Shown: positions 16,466-23,736, counted from the stretch's first letter. The stretch: DNA of 64,000 nucleotides from Flavobacterium cheniae (GCF_004363695.1 NZ_SNZC01000003.1:186001-250000); one strand, 5' to 3'. Made by a program: numbers and translations. Notes: generated from the sequence alone by a model not told the origin.

Positions 16466-17917
16466 GTGAATACATCAAAATATTTTTTTCAAACTTTAAT
16501 CGTGGTAATCGTTTCTGGATTGTCTTTTTTGGCATTCAAAACGTTTTTACCTAAAAAGTTATTTACGGAAAGTACTTTTAGTTCTAAAAATGTAGTTGTT
16601 GATAGTTTGCTTTTGGAAGCTATTGCTGAAGACGAAGGCGAAGTTGTAGAAGATTCTATGGCTAAAACCATTATCGATTACAAAGTGGTAAACGGAATTC
16701 AATTTCCGCCAGAAACATTCGAAGAATATACCGGAAATCAGTATTTAGCAACATTTTTCGAAAAATTATTTCAATTAGAAACTAAAAAAGAAGGAAACGT
16801 TCGTATAGCTTATTTTGGGGATTCAATGACAGATGGCGATTTAATTGTAAAAGATTTTAGAACTTATTTACAAGAAAAATTTGGTGGTCAAGGTGTTGGA
16901 TTTGTGAATATTACTTCTGAATCGGCGAGTTCTCGTAGTTCAATTACTCACGAATTTTCTGGAAACTGGAAAACCCAATCGTATTTAAAAGTAAAGCGTC
17001 CATCTAATCCATTTGGTGTAAACGGTCATGTGTTTTATGCGAATGATACAGCAAATGTAGCTTGGGTAAAATATAAAGCCAATAAAACAAGATTTGCTTC
17101 AGAATTACCTCGCCCAACCTTATTCTACGGAAGTTCGTCGAATAAAGATGGAAAAGTATTTTATACATCTGGCGCAGATACTATTGTTAAAAAATTGACA
17201 CCTAATAAAGCGGTTAATACATTAGCTTTATCGGAAGGAAATTTAAAAAGCATCAAAGTGAATTTCAAAAAAGCCGATTCTATTCCAATTTACGGATTTA
17301 ATTTTGATGACGGCAAAGGTGTTCACGTGGATAATTTCTCGAATAGAGGAAATTCTGGTTTGCCAATTGGAAGTTTTGATGTTGCCACTATGCGGGCATT
17401 TCATTCGAAATTAGATTACGATTTAATTGTGTTGCAATACGGAGCTAACGTTTTAAATTACGGTTCATTAAACTACGGTTGGTACGAAAAGCGAATGGCA
17501 AAAGTAGTAGCGCATTTGAAAGAATGTTTTCCAGGAGTGTCTATTTTGATTGTTTCAACTGCTGATAAATCTACCAAATATGATTTAGAAATGAAAACCG
17601 ATTCCGCTGTTGTTCCTTTAAATACAGCACAAAAACGATATGCTATCAAGTCGGAATCGAGTTTTGTCAATATGTACACTTTAATGGGTGGCGATGGTTC
17701 TATGATTCAATGGGTAGAACAAGAGCCAGCCAGAGCTAATAAAGATTACACACACTTTAATCACAGAGGAGCTAAAGAAGCTGCAAATTTGATTTTTACC
17801 CAATTAAATCAAGGCTATGAAATGTATAAAGATTTGAGAAAGAAACGTAAAAAACCAGCTGCTCCAGTGAAAAAAGATAGTGTCATCATTAATAAAGATT
17901 CCGTTTATGAAGAATAG
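16466..17917 (+). CDS. membrane-anchored SGNH/GDSL hydrolase-like protein (O-acetylation operon, gene 1)
   Basis: 483 residues from a GTG start at 16466. An N-terminal membrane anchor (about 7-27) is followed by an SGNH fold: block I GDSMTDGD with Ser120, block III LQYGANV, and block V DYTHFNHRGA with Asp427/His430. Between blocks I and III lies a long beta-rich insert (about 150-285) like the carbohydrate-contacting inserts of AlgJ/PatB-type enzymes. A Lys/Arg-rich tail closes the protein. Its stop overlaps the start of a second SGNH protein by 11 bases, and an MBOAT gene follows. The family role would be transferring or removing acyl groups on an envelope glycan in the periplasm; the polymer is not known. 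Confidence 0.85.
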   Translation: MNTSKYFFQTLIVVIVSGLSFLAFKTFLPKKLFTESTFSSKNVVVDSLLLEAIAEDEGEVVEDSMAKTIIDYKVVNGIQFPPETFEEYTGNQYLATFFEKLFQLETKKEGNVRIAYFGDSMTDGDLIVKDFRTYLQEKFGGQGVGFVNITSESASSRSSITHEFSGNWKTQSYLKVKRPSNPFGVNGHVFYANDTANVAWVKYKANKTRFASELPRPTLFYGSSSNKDGKVFYTSGADTIVKKLTPNKAVNTLALSEGNLKSIKVNFKKADSIPIYGFNFDDGKGVHVDNFSNRGNSGLPIGSFDVATMRAFHSKLDYDLIVLQYGANVLNYGSLNYGWYEKRMAKVVAHLKECFPGVSILIVSTADKSTKYDLEMKTDSAVVPLNTAQKRYAIKSESSFVNMYTLMGGDGSMIQWVEQEPARANKDYTHFNHRGAKEAANLIFTQLNQGYEMYKDLRKKRKKPAAPVKKDSVIINKDSVYEE

Positions 17918-19331
17918 ATTTTTGATGTTTTTATTGGGAATTTCATTTTTTGGATTTGCTCAAGATACTTTATTAGTTCCGATAGATTCTGTTGAAGTAG
18001 ATCTTCCTGTTATCGATTCTATTGAAGTTACTTTCACAGGAAACGACATTCACAATCCGAATGCACTTTTGGCGTTTTATGAAAAAATGTACCAATTAGA
18101 GCAAAGTAAATCGGGTAAAATTAATATTGTTCATATTGGCGATTCACATATTCAAGCGGATTTATTTACGGCTAAAATTCGTACTCAATTTCAAAAAGTA
18201 TATGGGAATGGCGGTTTTGGATTTACGTTTCCATATAGCGTAGCTAAGACAAATAACAGTGCTCCAATTCGTTATTCTGCTTCAGGAAATTTTCAAAGTT
18301 TTAGAAATTTATATGCTGATGCTAATCGTCCGGTTGGCTTGAGTGGTTTTTCTATGGAAACGACTTCAAAAGATTTTGCGATTCAATTGAATGTAAAAGA
18401 TGCGCAATATAATTTCACGAAATTAAAAGTGATTACACCTCAAAATGTCAACTTGTTTGATGTTTCGGTTTCTAATAAAAGTATAGTAATTGAAAGAAAA
18501 GTTCCGAAGAAAATCACTCACAAAGTAAAACCAGGTGAAGTTTTAGGAGGAATTGCCGATAAATACAATGTTTCTTTGAAAGCATTGAAACAAGCAAACG
18601 GTTTAAAAAGCGATATGATTCGCGATGGAAAAATTTTGACGATTCCAACTAAAGGAACACAATCGAAAAGCACCACAAAAACAGAATATATTCCTATCGA
18701 ATTACAACCTTCACCATTTTCAAACGATTACATTTCGGAAACGCCTTTAGATAAAATTGCGATTGTTCCGAATCAAGAAATTGATGATTTTGCTTTGAAC
18801 GGATTGGTTTTGGAAAATGATAATTCGGGTGTCATCTATCACAGTATTGGAGTGAATGGTGCGAAAGCGTCTGATTACAATAAATTCAGATTATTCAATG
18901 AGCAATTGCCAGCTTTAAATCCTGATTTAGTAATTATTTCTTTAGGAACAAATGAAAGTTTCGATAAGCAATCAGGCGAACAATATTTTACTCATTTGAG
19001 CCAAATTATTCAAGGAATTAAAGATAAAAACCCTCAAGCTTGTGTTTTGGTGATGACGTCGCCGCCTTCGGTTTTGCATAGAAAATATAAAAATACCTTT
19101 ATTGAAAAATATGCCGAATTAATTGAAGAAAATGCGCATGTGAAAAATTATGCCGTTTGGGATTTACTTCAAGTTTTTGGTGGAAACAAATCCATTCAAC
19201 GCAATGCAGCAAAAGGTTACATGGCAAGAGATAAGGTGCATTATTCAAAAGCAGGATATGAAAAACAAGGCGATTTGTTTTTTGAAGCCTTTTTACAATC
19301 ATACGAATTATTTAAATCGACAAAGCAGTAG
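17907..19331 (+). CDS. SGNH/GDSL hydrolase-like protein with inserted LysM domain (O-acetylation operon, gene 2)
   Basis: 474 residues. I take ATG 17907 as the start because it gives a clean signal peptide (MKNRFLMFLLGISFFGFAQ); a GTG at 17880 in frame would put nine extra polar residues in front. SGNH block I is IGDSHIQAD with Ser80, block III ISLGTNE, and block V DKVHYSKAGY with Asp442/His445. A complete LysM domain (about 204-248, THKVKPGEVLGGIADKYNVSLKALKQANG) is inserted in the middle of the SGNH fold. LysM binds N-acetylglucosamine polymers such as peptidoglycan. It is a distant paralogue of gene 1, and its TAG stop shares one base with the GTG start of the MBOAT gene. Confidence 0.88.
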   Translation: MKNRFLMFLLGISFFGFAQDTLLVPIDSVEVDLPVIDSIEVTFTGNDIHNPNALLAFYEKMYQLEQSKSGKINIVHIGDSHIQADLFTAKIRTQFQKVYGNGGFGFTFPYSVAKTNNSAPIRYSASGNFQSFRNLYADANRPVGLSGFSMETTSKDFAIQLNVKDAQYNFTKLKVITPQNVNLFDVSVSNKSIVIERKVPKKITHKVKPGEVLGGIADKYNVSLKALKQANGLKSDMIRDGKILTIPTKGTQSKSTTKTEYIPIELQPSPFSNDYISETPLDKIAIVPNQEIDDFALNGLVLENDNSGVIYHSIGVNGAKASDYNKFRLFNEQLPALNPDLVIISLGTNESFDKQSGEQYFTHLSQIIQGIKDKNPQACVLVMTSPPSVLHRKYKNTFIEKYAELIEENAHVKNYAVWDLLQVFGGNKSIQRNAAKGYMARDKVHYSKAGYEKQGDLFFEAFLQSYELFKSTKQ

Positions 19332-20845
19332 TGAAAGCACTTTTTAGCATACAAAATTGGTTTCTTGAAAATGTAGGGAATATCGATTTAGAGACCATTA
19401 AAAACTGGTTTTTATTCAATCCAAAACAACCGCTTTTATTTAATAGCGCTATTTTTTTAGGATTCTTTTTAGTTTTCTATATTATTTACATTTTATCTAG
19501 AAAAACTCATTATTTCCGCATTACTTATGTGGTGTTGTTTTCTTTGTTTTTCTATTATAAATCAAGTGGAATCTATTTTGGATTGTTGATTTTTTCATCG
19601 GTTGTTGATTATGTTTTATCGCGATTAATCTATGAAGAAGCCAAACAAGGTTATCGTAAATTTTATATGATATTAAGTTTATTGATTAACCTAGGGATGT
19701 TGGCTTATTTTAAATACACCAATTTCTTCATCGATAATTACAATTCACTTTTCGATGGCACTATGAAGTTTGAGGATATTATTCTACCAGTCGGAATTTC
19801 ATTTTATACATTTCAAACCTTAAGTTATACGATTGACGTTTACCGAAGAGAATTAGAGCCTACGAAAAGCTTCATGGATTTCTTGTTCTTCGTTTCGTTT
19901 TTCCCGCAATTAGTAGCAGGGCCAATTGTAAGAGCAAGTGATTTCATTCCGCAAATTTATGAGAAATTAAAGTTAACGAAAGAAGATTTCAATCGTGCTT
20001 TATTCTTGATTATTGGTGGATTAATCAAAAAAGCAGTTATTTCAGATTACATTTCAAGCAACTTCGTTGATCGCGTATTTGATGCACCGAATAGTTACAC
20101 TGCATTCGAAAATTTAATGGCTTCTTATGGTTATGCAATTCAAATTTATTGTGACTTTTCTGGATATTCTGATATTGCAATTGGATTGGCTTTATTAATG
20201 GGATTCTGGTTACCTGATAACTTTAGAACACCTTATCAATCAGGTTCGATTACTGAGTTTTGGAGAAGATGGCATATTTCGCTTTCCACTTGGTTACGTG
20301 ATTATTTGTACATTACTTTAGGTGGAAACAGAAAAGGTAAAATCAGAACCTATTTCAACTTATTCATGACGATGCTATTAGGTGGATTATGGCACGGCGC
20401 TTCATGGAAATTTGTAGTTTGGGGCGTTTTACACGGATTGGCTTTAGTAGTAGAGAAATTCTTTGGTCAGTTTATTAAGTTGCCAAAAAATATATTCGTT
20501 AGAACTATCCAAGTTATTTTAACGTTCCACTTTGTTGTGTTTTGTTGGTTGTTTTTTAGAGCGAAAGACTTTGCAACGGCATTTCAAATTGCAGATAATA
20601 TTACCAAATTAACTTTCGATTTAAATCAATGGCAAACCATTATTTTAGGTTATAAAAATGTATTTTTATTAATCGCTATTGGCGTGGTTTGGCATTTTGT
20701 TCCAGTGAAAACTTTAGCTGGTATGCAAAAAACATTTTCAACTTTACCTTTGCTAGCAAAAGCTGTTTTATTAGGATTGATTTATTGGGTAGTGTATGCT
20801 ACGGCTTCTGCTGGTGCGCAACCTTTTATTTATTTTCAGTTTTAA
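19331..20845 (+). CDS. MBOAT family O-acyltransferase (AlgI/DltB-like)
   Basis: 504 residues with about ten or more membrane spans, starting at GTG 19331, which overlaps the preceding stop codon by one base. Conserved MBOAT features are ILPVGISFYTFQTLSYTIDVYR (152-172), DFSGYSDIAIG (275-285), WRRWHISLS (His315) and the catalytic-type histidine His355 in GGLWHGASW. AlgI, PatA and DltB of this family pass an acyl group across the inner membrane to a periplasmic SGNH partner. Here two SGNH-like genes lie immediately upstream in the same operon. The product is therefore predicted to drive O-acetylation of an extracytoplasmic polymer. Confidence 0.95.
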   Translation: MKALFSIQNWFLENVGNIDLETIKNWFLFNPKQPLLFNSAIFLGFFLVFYIIYILSRKTHYFRITYVVLFSLFFYYKSSGIYFGLLIFSSVVDYVLSRLIYEEAKQGYRKFYMILSLLINLGMLAYFKYTNFFIDNYNSLFDGTMKFEDIILPVGISFYTFQTLSYTIDVYRRELEPTKSFMDFLFFVSFFPQLVAGPIVRASDFIPQIYEKLKLTKEDFNRALFLIIGGLIKKAVISDYISSNFVDRVFDAPNSYTAFENLMASYGYAIQIYCDFSGYSDIAIGLALLMGFWLPDNFRTPYQSGSITEFWRRWHISLSTWLRDYLYITLGGNRKGKIRTYFNLFMTMLLGGLWHGASWKFVVWGVLHGLALVVEKFFGQFIKLPKNIFVRTIQVILTFHFVVFCWLFFRAKDFATAFQIADNITKLTFDLNQWQTIILGYKNVFLLIAIGVVWHFVPVKTLAGMQKTFSTLPLLAKAVLLGLIYWVVYATASAGAQPFIYFQF

Positions 20846-20859
20846 GTAACTTTTGTTAC
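20846..20859. promoter_or_regulatory. operator site 1, GTAAC-N4-GTTAC
   Basis: GTAACTTTTGTTAC is a perfect 5-4-5 palindrome one base after the MBOAT stop codon. Its centre (20852.5) is 29.5 bases before the first base of the -7 box TAACTTTG (20882-20889) of the DUF6132 gene, the spacing also seen at three other promoters in this island. No TTG -33 element is present. It is probably a Crp/Fnr-family activator site (inference). Confidence 0.75.
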
Positions 20860-20881
20860 CAATTTGCTTTCGTACGAATTG

Positions 20882-20889
20882 TAACTTTG
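20882..20889 (+). promoter_or_regulatory. -7 promoter element of the DUF6132 gene
   Basis: TAACTTTG matches TAnnTTTG. It is paired with operator site 1 and lies 15 bases before the start codon, leaving a leader of only about 10 bases. Confidence 0.65.
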
Positions 20890-20904
20890 TTTTTTTAAAA
20901 CGAG

Positions 20905-21108
20905 ATGAATAAAAGAGAAATTATAATTACGTTTATTGGAGTTGTAATAGGATTAATTTCAGGTTATGCTTATTACCATTATGTTGGATGTGTTTCAGGA
21001 ACGTGTTCTATCACTTCAAAACCATTAAATAGTACTTTGTATGGAGGCGTATTAGGAGGATTACTATTTAACATGATTAGTGATTTCTTCAAAAAGAAAC
21101 AATCCTAA
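20905..21108 (+). CDS. DUF6132 family small membrane protein
   Basis: 67 residues: one N-terminal membrane span (about 5-24, IIITFIGVVIGLISGYAYY), a short loop with two cysteines (VGCVSGTCSITSKP), a Gly-rich second span (about 46-60), and a Lys-rich end. This matches the DUF6132 family of Bacteroidota, of unknown function; the GCxxGxCxIxSxP loop is its hallmark. The two cysteines could sense redox state or bind a metal or sulfur species (inference). It has its own promoter with operator site 1 and appears to belong to the same regulon as the RND efflux operon. Confidence 0.82.
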   Translation: MNKREIIITFIGVVIGLISGYAYYHYVGCVSGTCSITSKPLNSTLYGGVLGGLLFNMISDFFKKKQS

Positions 21109-21116
21109 TTTCTTGT

Positions 21117-21130
21117 GTAACAAATGTTAC
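21117..21130. promoter_or_regulatory. operator site 2, GTAAC-N4-GTTAC
   Basis: GTAACAAATGTTAC is a perfect palindrome whose centre (21123.5) is 28.5 bases before the -7 box TATATTTG at 21152-21159. It precedes the gene at 21164. Confidence 0.75.
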
Positions 21131-21151
21131 CATAGGTTTTTAAAGTTTGTA

Positions 21152-21159
21152 TATATTTG
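21152..21159 (+). promoter_or_regulatory. -7 promoter element of the 21164 gene
   Basis: TATATTTG matches TAnnTTTG. The start codon at 21164 is only five bases past its last base, so the transcript would be leaderless or nearly so. Confidence 0.6.
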
Positions 21160-21163
21160 TTGA

Positions 21164-21487
21164 ATGAAATTTTTAGTTCACATACTTTGTTTTTACTTAT
21201 TGCTTCTGGTGACGTTGCCATCAGTTAGAGCAATGAAGATGCTTGTGAATGAAAATTGTGAACAAACTTGTAATAAATCAGGCTCAGAATCTTCGGGTTG
21301 TGAGAAAGGAAAAATCATCATGAGTTTGAATTTTAGTCCGGTTCAATTTGTAGCCGAATTAGATTTTAAACCCGAAATAACTTTTCCAGAATTCAAAATA
21401 GAAAAAGAACAATCGAACTACGAGAAGATCTTTATTTCTAAATACCAACATTCCATTTGGCATCCGCCGAAGTTTTCCATTTCTTAA
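21164..21487 (+). CDS. small secreted protein of unknown function with cysteine cluster
   Basis: 107 residues. The first 23 residues form a signal peptide (MKFLVHILCFYLLLLVTLPSV, cleavage probably after VRA). A cysteine-containing stretch follows (NCEQTCNK and SSGCEKGK, three Cys within about 14 residues), then about 60 residues without recognisable motif and a short PPKFSIS end. I do not recognise a family. It is driven by operator site 2 and sits between the DUF6132 gene and a T9SS-secreted protein, so it probably belongs to the RND-island regulon. The clustered cysteines suggest metal or thiol chemistry in the periplasm (inference). Confidence 0.65.
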   Translation: MKFLVHILCFYLLLLVTLPSVRAMKMLVNENCEQTCNKSGSESSGCEKGKIIMSLNFSPVQFVAELDFKPEITFPEFKIEKEQSNYEKIFISKYQHSIWHPPKFSIS

Positions 21488-21549
21488 CTTAAAAAAAGTT
21501 GATTTTTATGTTTGTGTTTTTACACAAGCTTAACTTATAATGGAATAAA

Positions 21550-23148
21550 ATGAAAAATATATTAATCGTGTTTTTGTTGGCTTTTTTTCAGTCAACAACA
21601 GCACAAAGCACCTTCGAATATGATGTGGTGTTAACTCCGGTCTCCGTTTCAGGTTTGCCCGGATTGCATTCTTATGCTTTTGCGCAACATAATGGAAAAT
21701 GGTTAATCATTGGCGGAAGAAAAGACGGTTTACACGCACGTCAGCCTTTTAATGCTTTTCCAGGAGCTCAAAATAATACGGATATGTATGTGGTTGATAT
21801 TGCAACGCAGCAATCTTGGTCGGCTTCCGTGAATTCGCTTCCAACAGGAATTAAAGAACAATTGCAATCGACCAACATGAACTTTTATCAGGATGGTGAT
21901 GCTTTGTTTATTATTGGAGGATATGCTTATTCAACAACAGCTGCCGATCATAAAACGTTCAATAATTTGACTTCAGTTGACGTGCCTAATTTGATAAATG
22001 CTATCATTGCAGGTACTCCAATAACATCCTATTTCAAACAAATATCAAATGATGTTTTTGCGATTACGGGAGGTCAATTAGCAAAAATTGGTACTACGTT
22101 TTATTTGGTAGGTGGGCATCGTTTTGACGGAAGATATAACCCAATGAACAATCCAACGTTTACCCAAACGTATTCGAATGCTATCCGAAAATTTACAATT
22201 GATAATTCGGGAGCGAGTTTGAGTTATGCCAATTATGAAGAAGTTGTAGATGCCGTTCATTTACACCGTCGGGATTATAATTTATTGCCTCAGATTTTTC
22301 CTAATGGAGAATTAGGATACACGATTTCTTCAGGCGTATTTCAAATTGCAGTGGATTTGCCTTTTTTATATCCAGTTGATATAAAAGCAGGAGGCTATTT
22401 TCCTCAAACGCAATTCAATCAATATTTGAGTAATTATCACAGTGGAAAGGCTTGTTTGTACGATGCTACCAATAACAGAATGCACAATTTGTTTTTTGGG
22501 GGTATGAGTCAGTATTACTATTCTAATGGCACCTTATTACAAGACGATACGGTTCCTTTTGTAAAAACGATTAGTAGAACAACTCGTTTTGCCAATGGAA
22601 GTTTGCTTGAATATCAATTGCCAGTTGAAATGCCAAATTTAAAAGGCGCTGGAGCTGAGTTTATTCCGAATGAGAATTTACCACATTATTCAAATGAAGT
22701 AATTCAATTATCGAATATTACTGCGGACGAATTCGTAATTGGATATTTATTTGGGGGAATTCAAAGTTCTTCTCCTTCAGCTTTTACGGATAATCAAACC
22801 AATTTAACGAGTGCCGATCCAACGGTTTATGAAGTTAAATTAGTAAAAAATCCGTTATTGAGCACACCTCAAATAGATGGTAAAAATCCGTTTTCGTTTA
22901 CGGTTTCGCCTAATCCAACATCAAATGATACGGTTAGAATTCAATTTGATATGGCTTATTCTGCTAAAGTCAATTATATAATATCGACATTAGATGGTAA
23001 AATAGCAGAAGAAGGAGAAATCGAAGATGTAAGCGCAGGAATAAACAGCATGAATTTTAGTTTAGCATCAGCCAAATCAGAATTTGTGATTATAACTTTT
23101 ATTTTTGATGACAAATTTTATGTGTCTCAAAAAGTAATAAAAAAGTAA
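21550..23148 (+). CDS. T9SS type A sorting-domain protein, probable kelch-like propeller
   Basis: 532 residues with a signal peptide (about 1-19, ending TTAQ). The body carries repeats in the style of kelch propeller blades (GKWLIIGGRKDG, DALFIIGGYAYS, TTFYLVGGHRFDG, HNLFFGGMSQ, VIGYLFGGIQSS), about five in all. The last about 80 residues form a type A C-terminal sorting domain (SPNPTSNDTVRIQF through QKVIKK) that directs export by the type IX secretion system. It should therefore be on the cell surface or released. It lies in the efflux island, 62 bases after the small Cys protein, and may be cotranscribed with it. The ligand is unknown. Confidence 0.82.
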   Translation: MKNILIVFLLAFFQSTTAQSTFEYDVVLTPVSVSGLPGLHSYAFAQHNGKWLIIGGRKDGLHARQPFNAFPGAQNNTDMYVVDIATQQSWSASVNSLPTGIKEQLQSTNMNFYQDGDALFIIGGYAYSTTAADHKTFNNLTSVDVPNLINAIIAGTPITSYFKQISNDVFAITGGQLAKIGTTFYLVGGHRFDGRYNPMNNPTFTQTYSNAIRKFTIDNSGASLSYANYEEVVDAVHLHRRDYNLLPQIFPNGELGYTISSGVFQIAVDLPFLYPVDIKAGGYFPQTQFNQYLSNYHSGKACLYDATNNRMHNLFFGGMSQYYYSNGTLLQDDTVPFVKTISRTTRFANGSLLEYQLPVEMPNLKGAGAEFIPNENLPHYSNEVIQLSNITADEFVIGYLFGGIQSSSPSAFTDNQTNLTSADPTVYEVKLVKNPLLSTPQIDGKNPFSFTVSPNPTSNDTVRIQFDMAYSAKVNYIISTLDGKIAEEGEIEDVSAGINSMNFSLASAKSEFVIITFIFDDKFYVSQKVIKK

Positions 23149-23196
23149 TAACTGTTAAAATAATAAAAAATTAAGAGTACTATTTCTAAAATTATA

Positions 23197-23204
23197 TATA
23201 TTTG
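23197..23204 (+). promoter_or_regulatory. -7 promoter element of the 23257 gene
   Basis: TATATTTG matches TAnnTTTG, 53 bases before the start codon. Unlike its neighbours, it has no GTAAC-N4-GTTAC palindrome at the matching upstream distance. Confidence 0.5.
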
Positions 23205-23256
23205 TCATAGTACAATACAAGCAAAAAAAATAAATAACAATTTAAAAATACAAAAA

Positions 23257-23463
23257 ATGAAAAAATTAGTTTCAATTATGGCAGTAGCTGCTTTTATGTT
23301 TTCAATGAATGTTAACGCTCAAGAGCCAAAACAAAAAGCAAAAAAAGAAACAGCTAAAACTGAAAAATCTTGTTCAACTGCTGAAAAAAAATCTTGTGGT
23401 TCAGAAGCTAAATCAGGTGGATGTTGTTCATCTAAAAAAGCTGCTGAGAAAAAAGCTGAATAG
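23257..23463 (+). CDS. small secreted Lys/Cys-rich protein
   Basis: 68 residues. A signal peptide (about 1-21, ending VNAQ) is followed by a low-complexity mature part of about 47 residues, rich in Lys, Glu, Ala and Ser, with four cysteines (KSCST, KSCGS and GGCCSS). There is no known domain. Small secreted proteins with a CC pair are often metal-binding or metal-scavenging. Placed just upstream of an RND efflux operon it could be a periplasmic metal or thiol buffer, but this is inference. A terminator follows at once, so it is a separate unit. Confidence 0.7.
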   Translation: MKKLVSIMAVAAFMFSMNVNAQEPKQKAKKETAKTEKSCSTAEKKSCGSEAKSGGCCSSKKAAEKKAE

Positions 23464-23481
23464 TTTTACACTCATATTTAT

Positions 23482-23512
23482 AAAGACGCCTCGATTATTT
23501 CGGGGCGTTTTT
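23482..23512 (+). terminator. terminator after the small Cys-rich gene
   Basis: AAAGACGCCTCGA (23482-23494) pairs with 23500-23512 with two G-U pairs, around a five-base loop, and ends in a T-run. Confidence 0.85.
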
Positions 23513-23516
23513 TTAT

Positions 23517-23530
23517 GTAACAAATGTTGC
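23517..23530. promoter_or_regulatory. operator site 3, GTAAC-N4-GTTGC
   Basis: GTAACAAATGTTGC differs from a perfect palindrome at one base. Its centre (23523.5) lies 29.5 bases before the -7 box TAATTTTG (23553-23560). No annotated gene follows; see the candidate small RNA. Confidence 0.65.
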
Positions 23531-23552
23531 TGAGTAGGTTTTTTAAAAGACA

Positions 23553-23560
23553 TAATTTTG
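23553..23560 (+). promoter_or_regulatory. -7 promoter element of the candidate small RNA
   Basis: TAATTTTG matches TAnnTTTG and is paired with operator site 3. It has no -33 TTG. Confidence 0.55.
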
Positions 23561-23566
23561 AGAAAC

Positions 23567-23640
23567 AATTCATTGAGAAATTGATGATTGTTTTAGTTTT
23601 ATTGGTTAGTAAAAGAGCATCTGTAGAGGTGCTCTTTTCA
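23567..23640 (+). ncRNA. candidate small RNA from an operator-controlled promoter
   Basis: A promoter (operator site 3 plus TAATTTTG) is followed about 50 bases later by a terminator-like hairpin (23611-23638). The transcript would be about 75 bases. The only ORF through it starts upstream of the predicted transcription start and reads through the hairpin and the next operators, so it is not a credible gene. The ends given are estimates (start about 7 bases after the -7 box). Confidence 0.4.
23611..23638 (+). terminator. terminator of the candidate small RNA
   Basis: AAAAGAGCA (23611-23619) and TGCTCTTTT (23630-23638) pair perfectly around a ten-base loop and end in Ts. Confidence 0.75.
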
Positions 23641-23643
23641 TTT

Positions 23644-23657
23644 GTAACAATTGTCAC
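23644..23657. promoter_or_regulatory. operator site 4a, GTAAC-N4-GTCAC
   Basis: GTAACAATTGTCAC is a one-mismatch copy, 22 bases (about two helical turns) upstream of site 4b in front of the tolC-like gene, so two regulator dimers could sit on the same DNA face. Confidence 0.6.
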
Positions 23658-23665
23658 TTCGTTAT

Positions 23666-23679
23666 GTAACTCTTGTTAC
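23666..23679. promoter_or_regulatory. operator site 4b, GTAAC-N4-GTTAC
   Basis: GTAACTCTTGTTAC is a perfect palindrome. Its centre (23672.5) is 29.5 bases before the -7 box TACATTTG (23702-23709) of the RND efflux operon, identical to the spacing at site 3. Confidence 0.75.
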
Positions 23680-23701
23680 CGACTACCTTTTTTTACGAAT
23701 G

Positions 23702-23709
23702 TACATTTG
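23702..23709 (+). promoter_or_regulatory. -7 promoter element of the RND efflux operon
   Basis: TACATTTG matches TAnnTTTG, 28 bases before the tolC-like start codon. There is no TTG at -33, which suggests dependence on the activator bound at site 4b. Confidence 0.65.
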
Positions 23710-23736
23710 TAACATAAAATAAGAATAAACTATAAT

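Noticed and set aside
17880..17906. GTG start for the LysM/SGNH gene
   Set aside because: It would bury the signal peptide behind nine extra residues and lengthen the overlap with the upstream gene; ATG 17907 fits better.
23257..23533. Second-frame ORF (23309-23533) in the small Cys-rich gene
   Set aside because: A Lys/Leu-rich shadow frame without signal peptide; the in-frame product with a clear signal peptide is the real one.
23524..23712. Open frame of 62 codons over the operators upstream of tolC
   Set aside because: It starts inside operator site 3, runs through the candidate terminator and both operators 4a/4b, and has no recognisable protein pattern; the DNA is better explained as regulatory.
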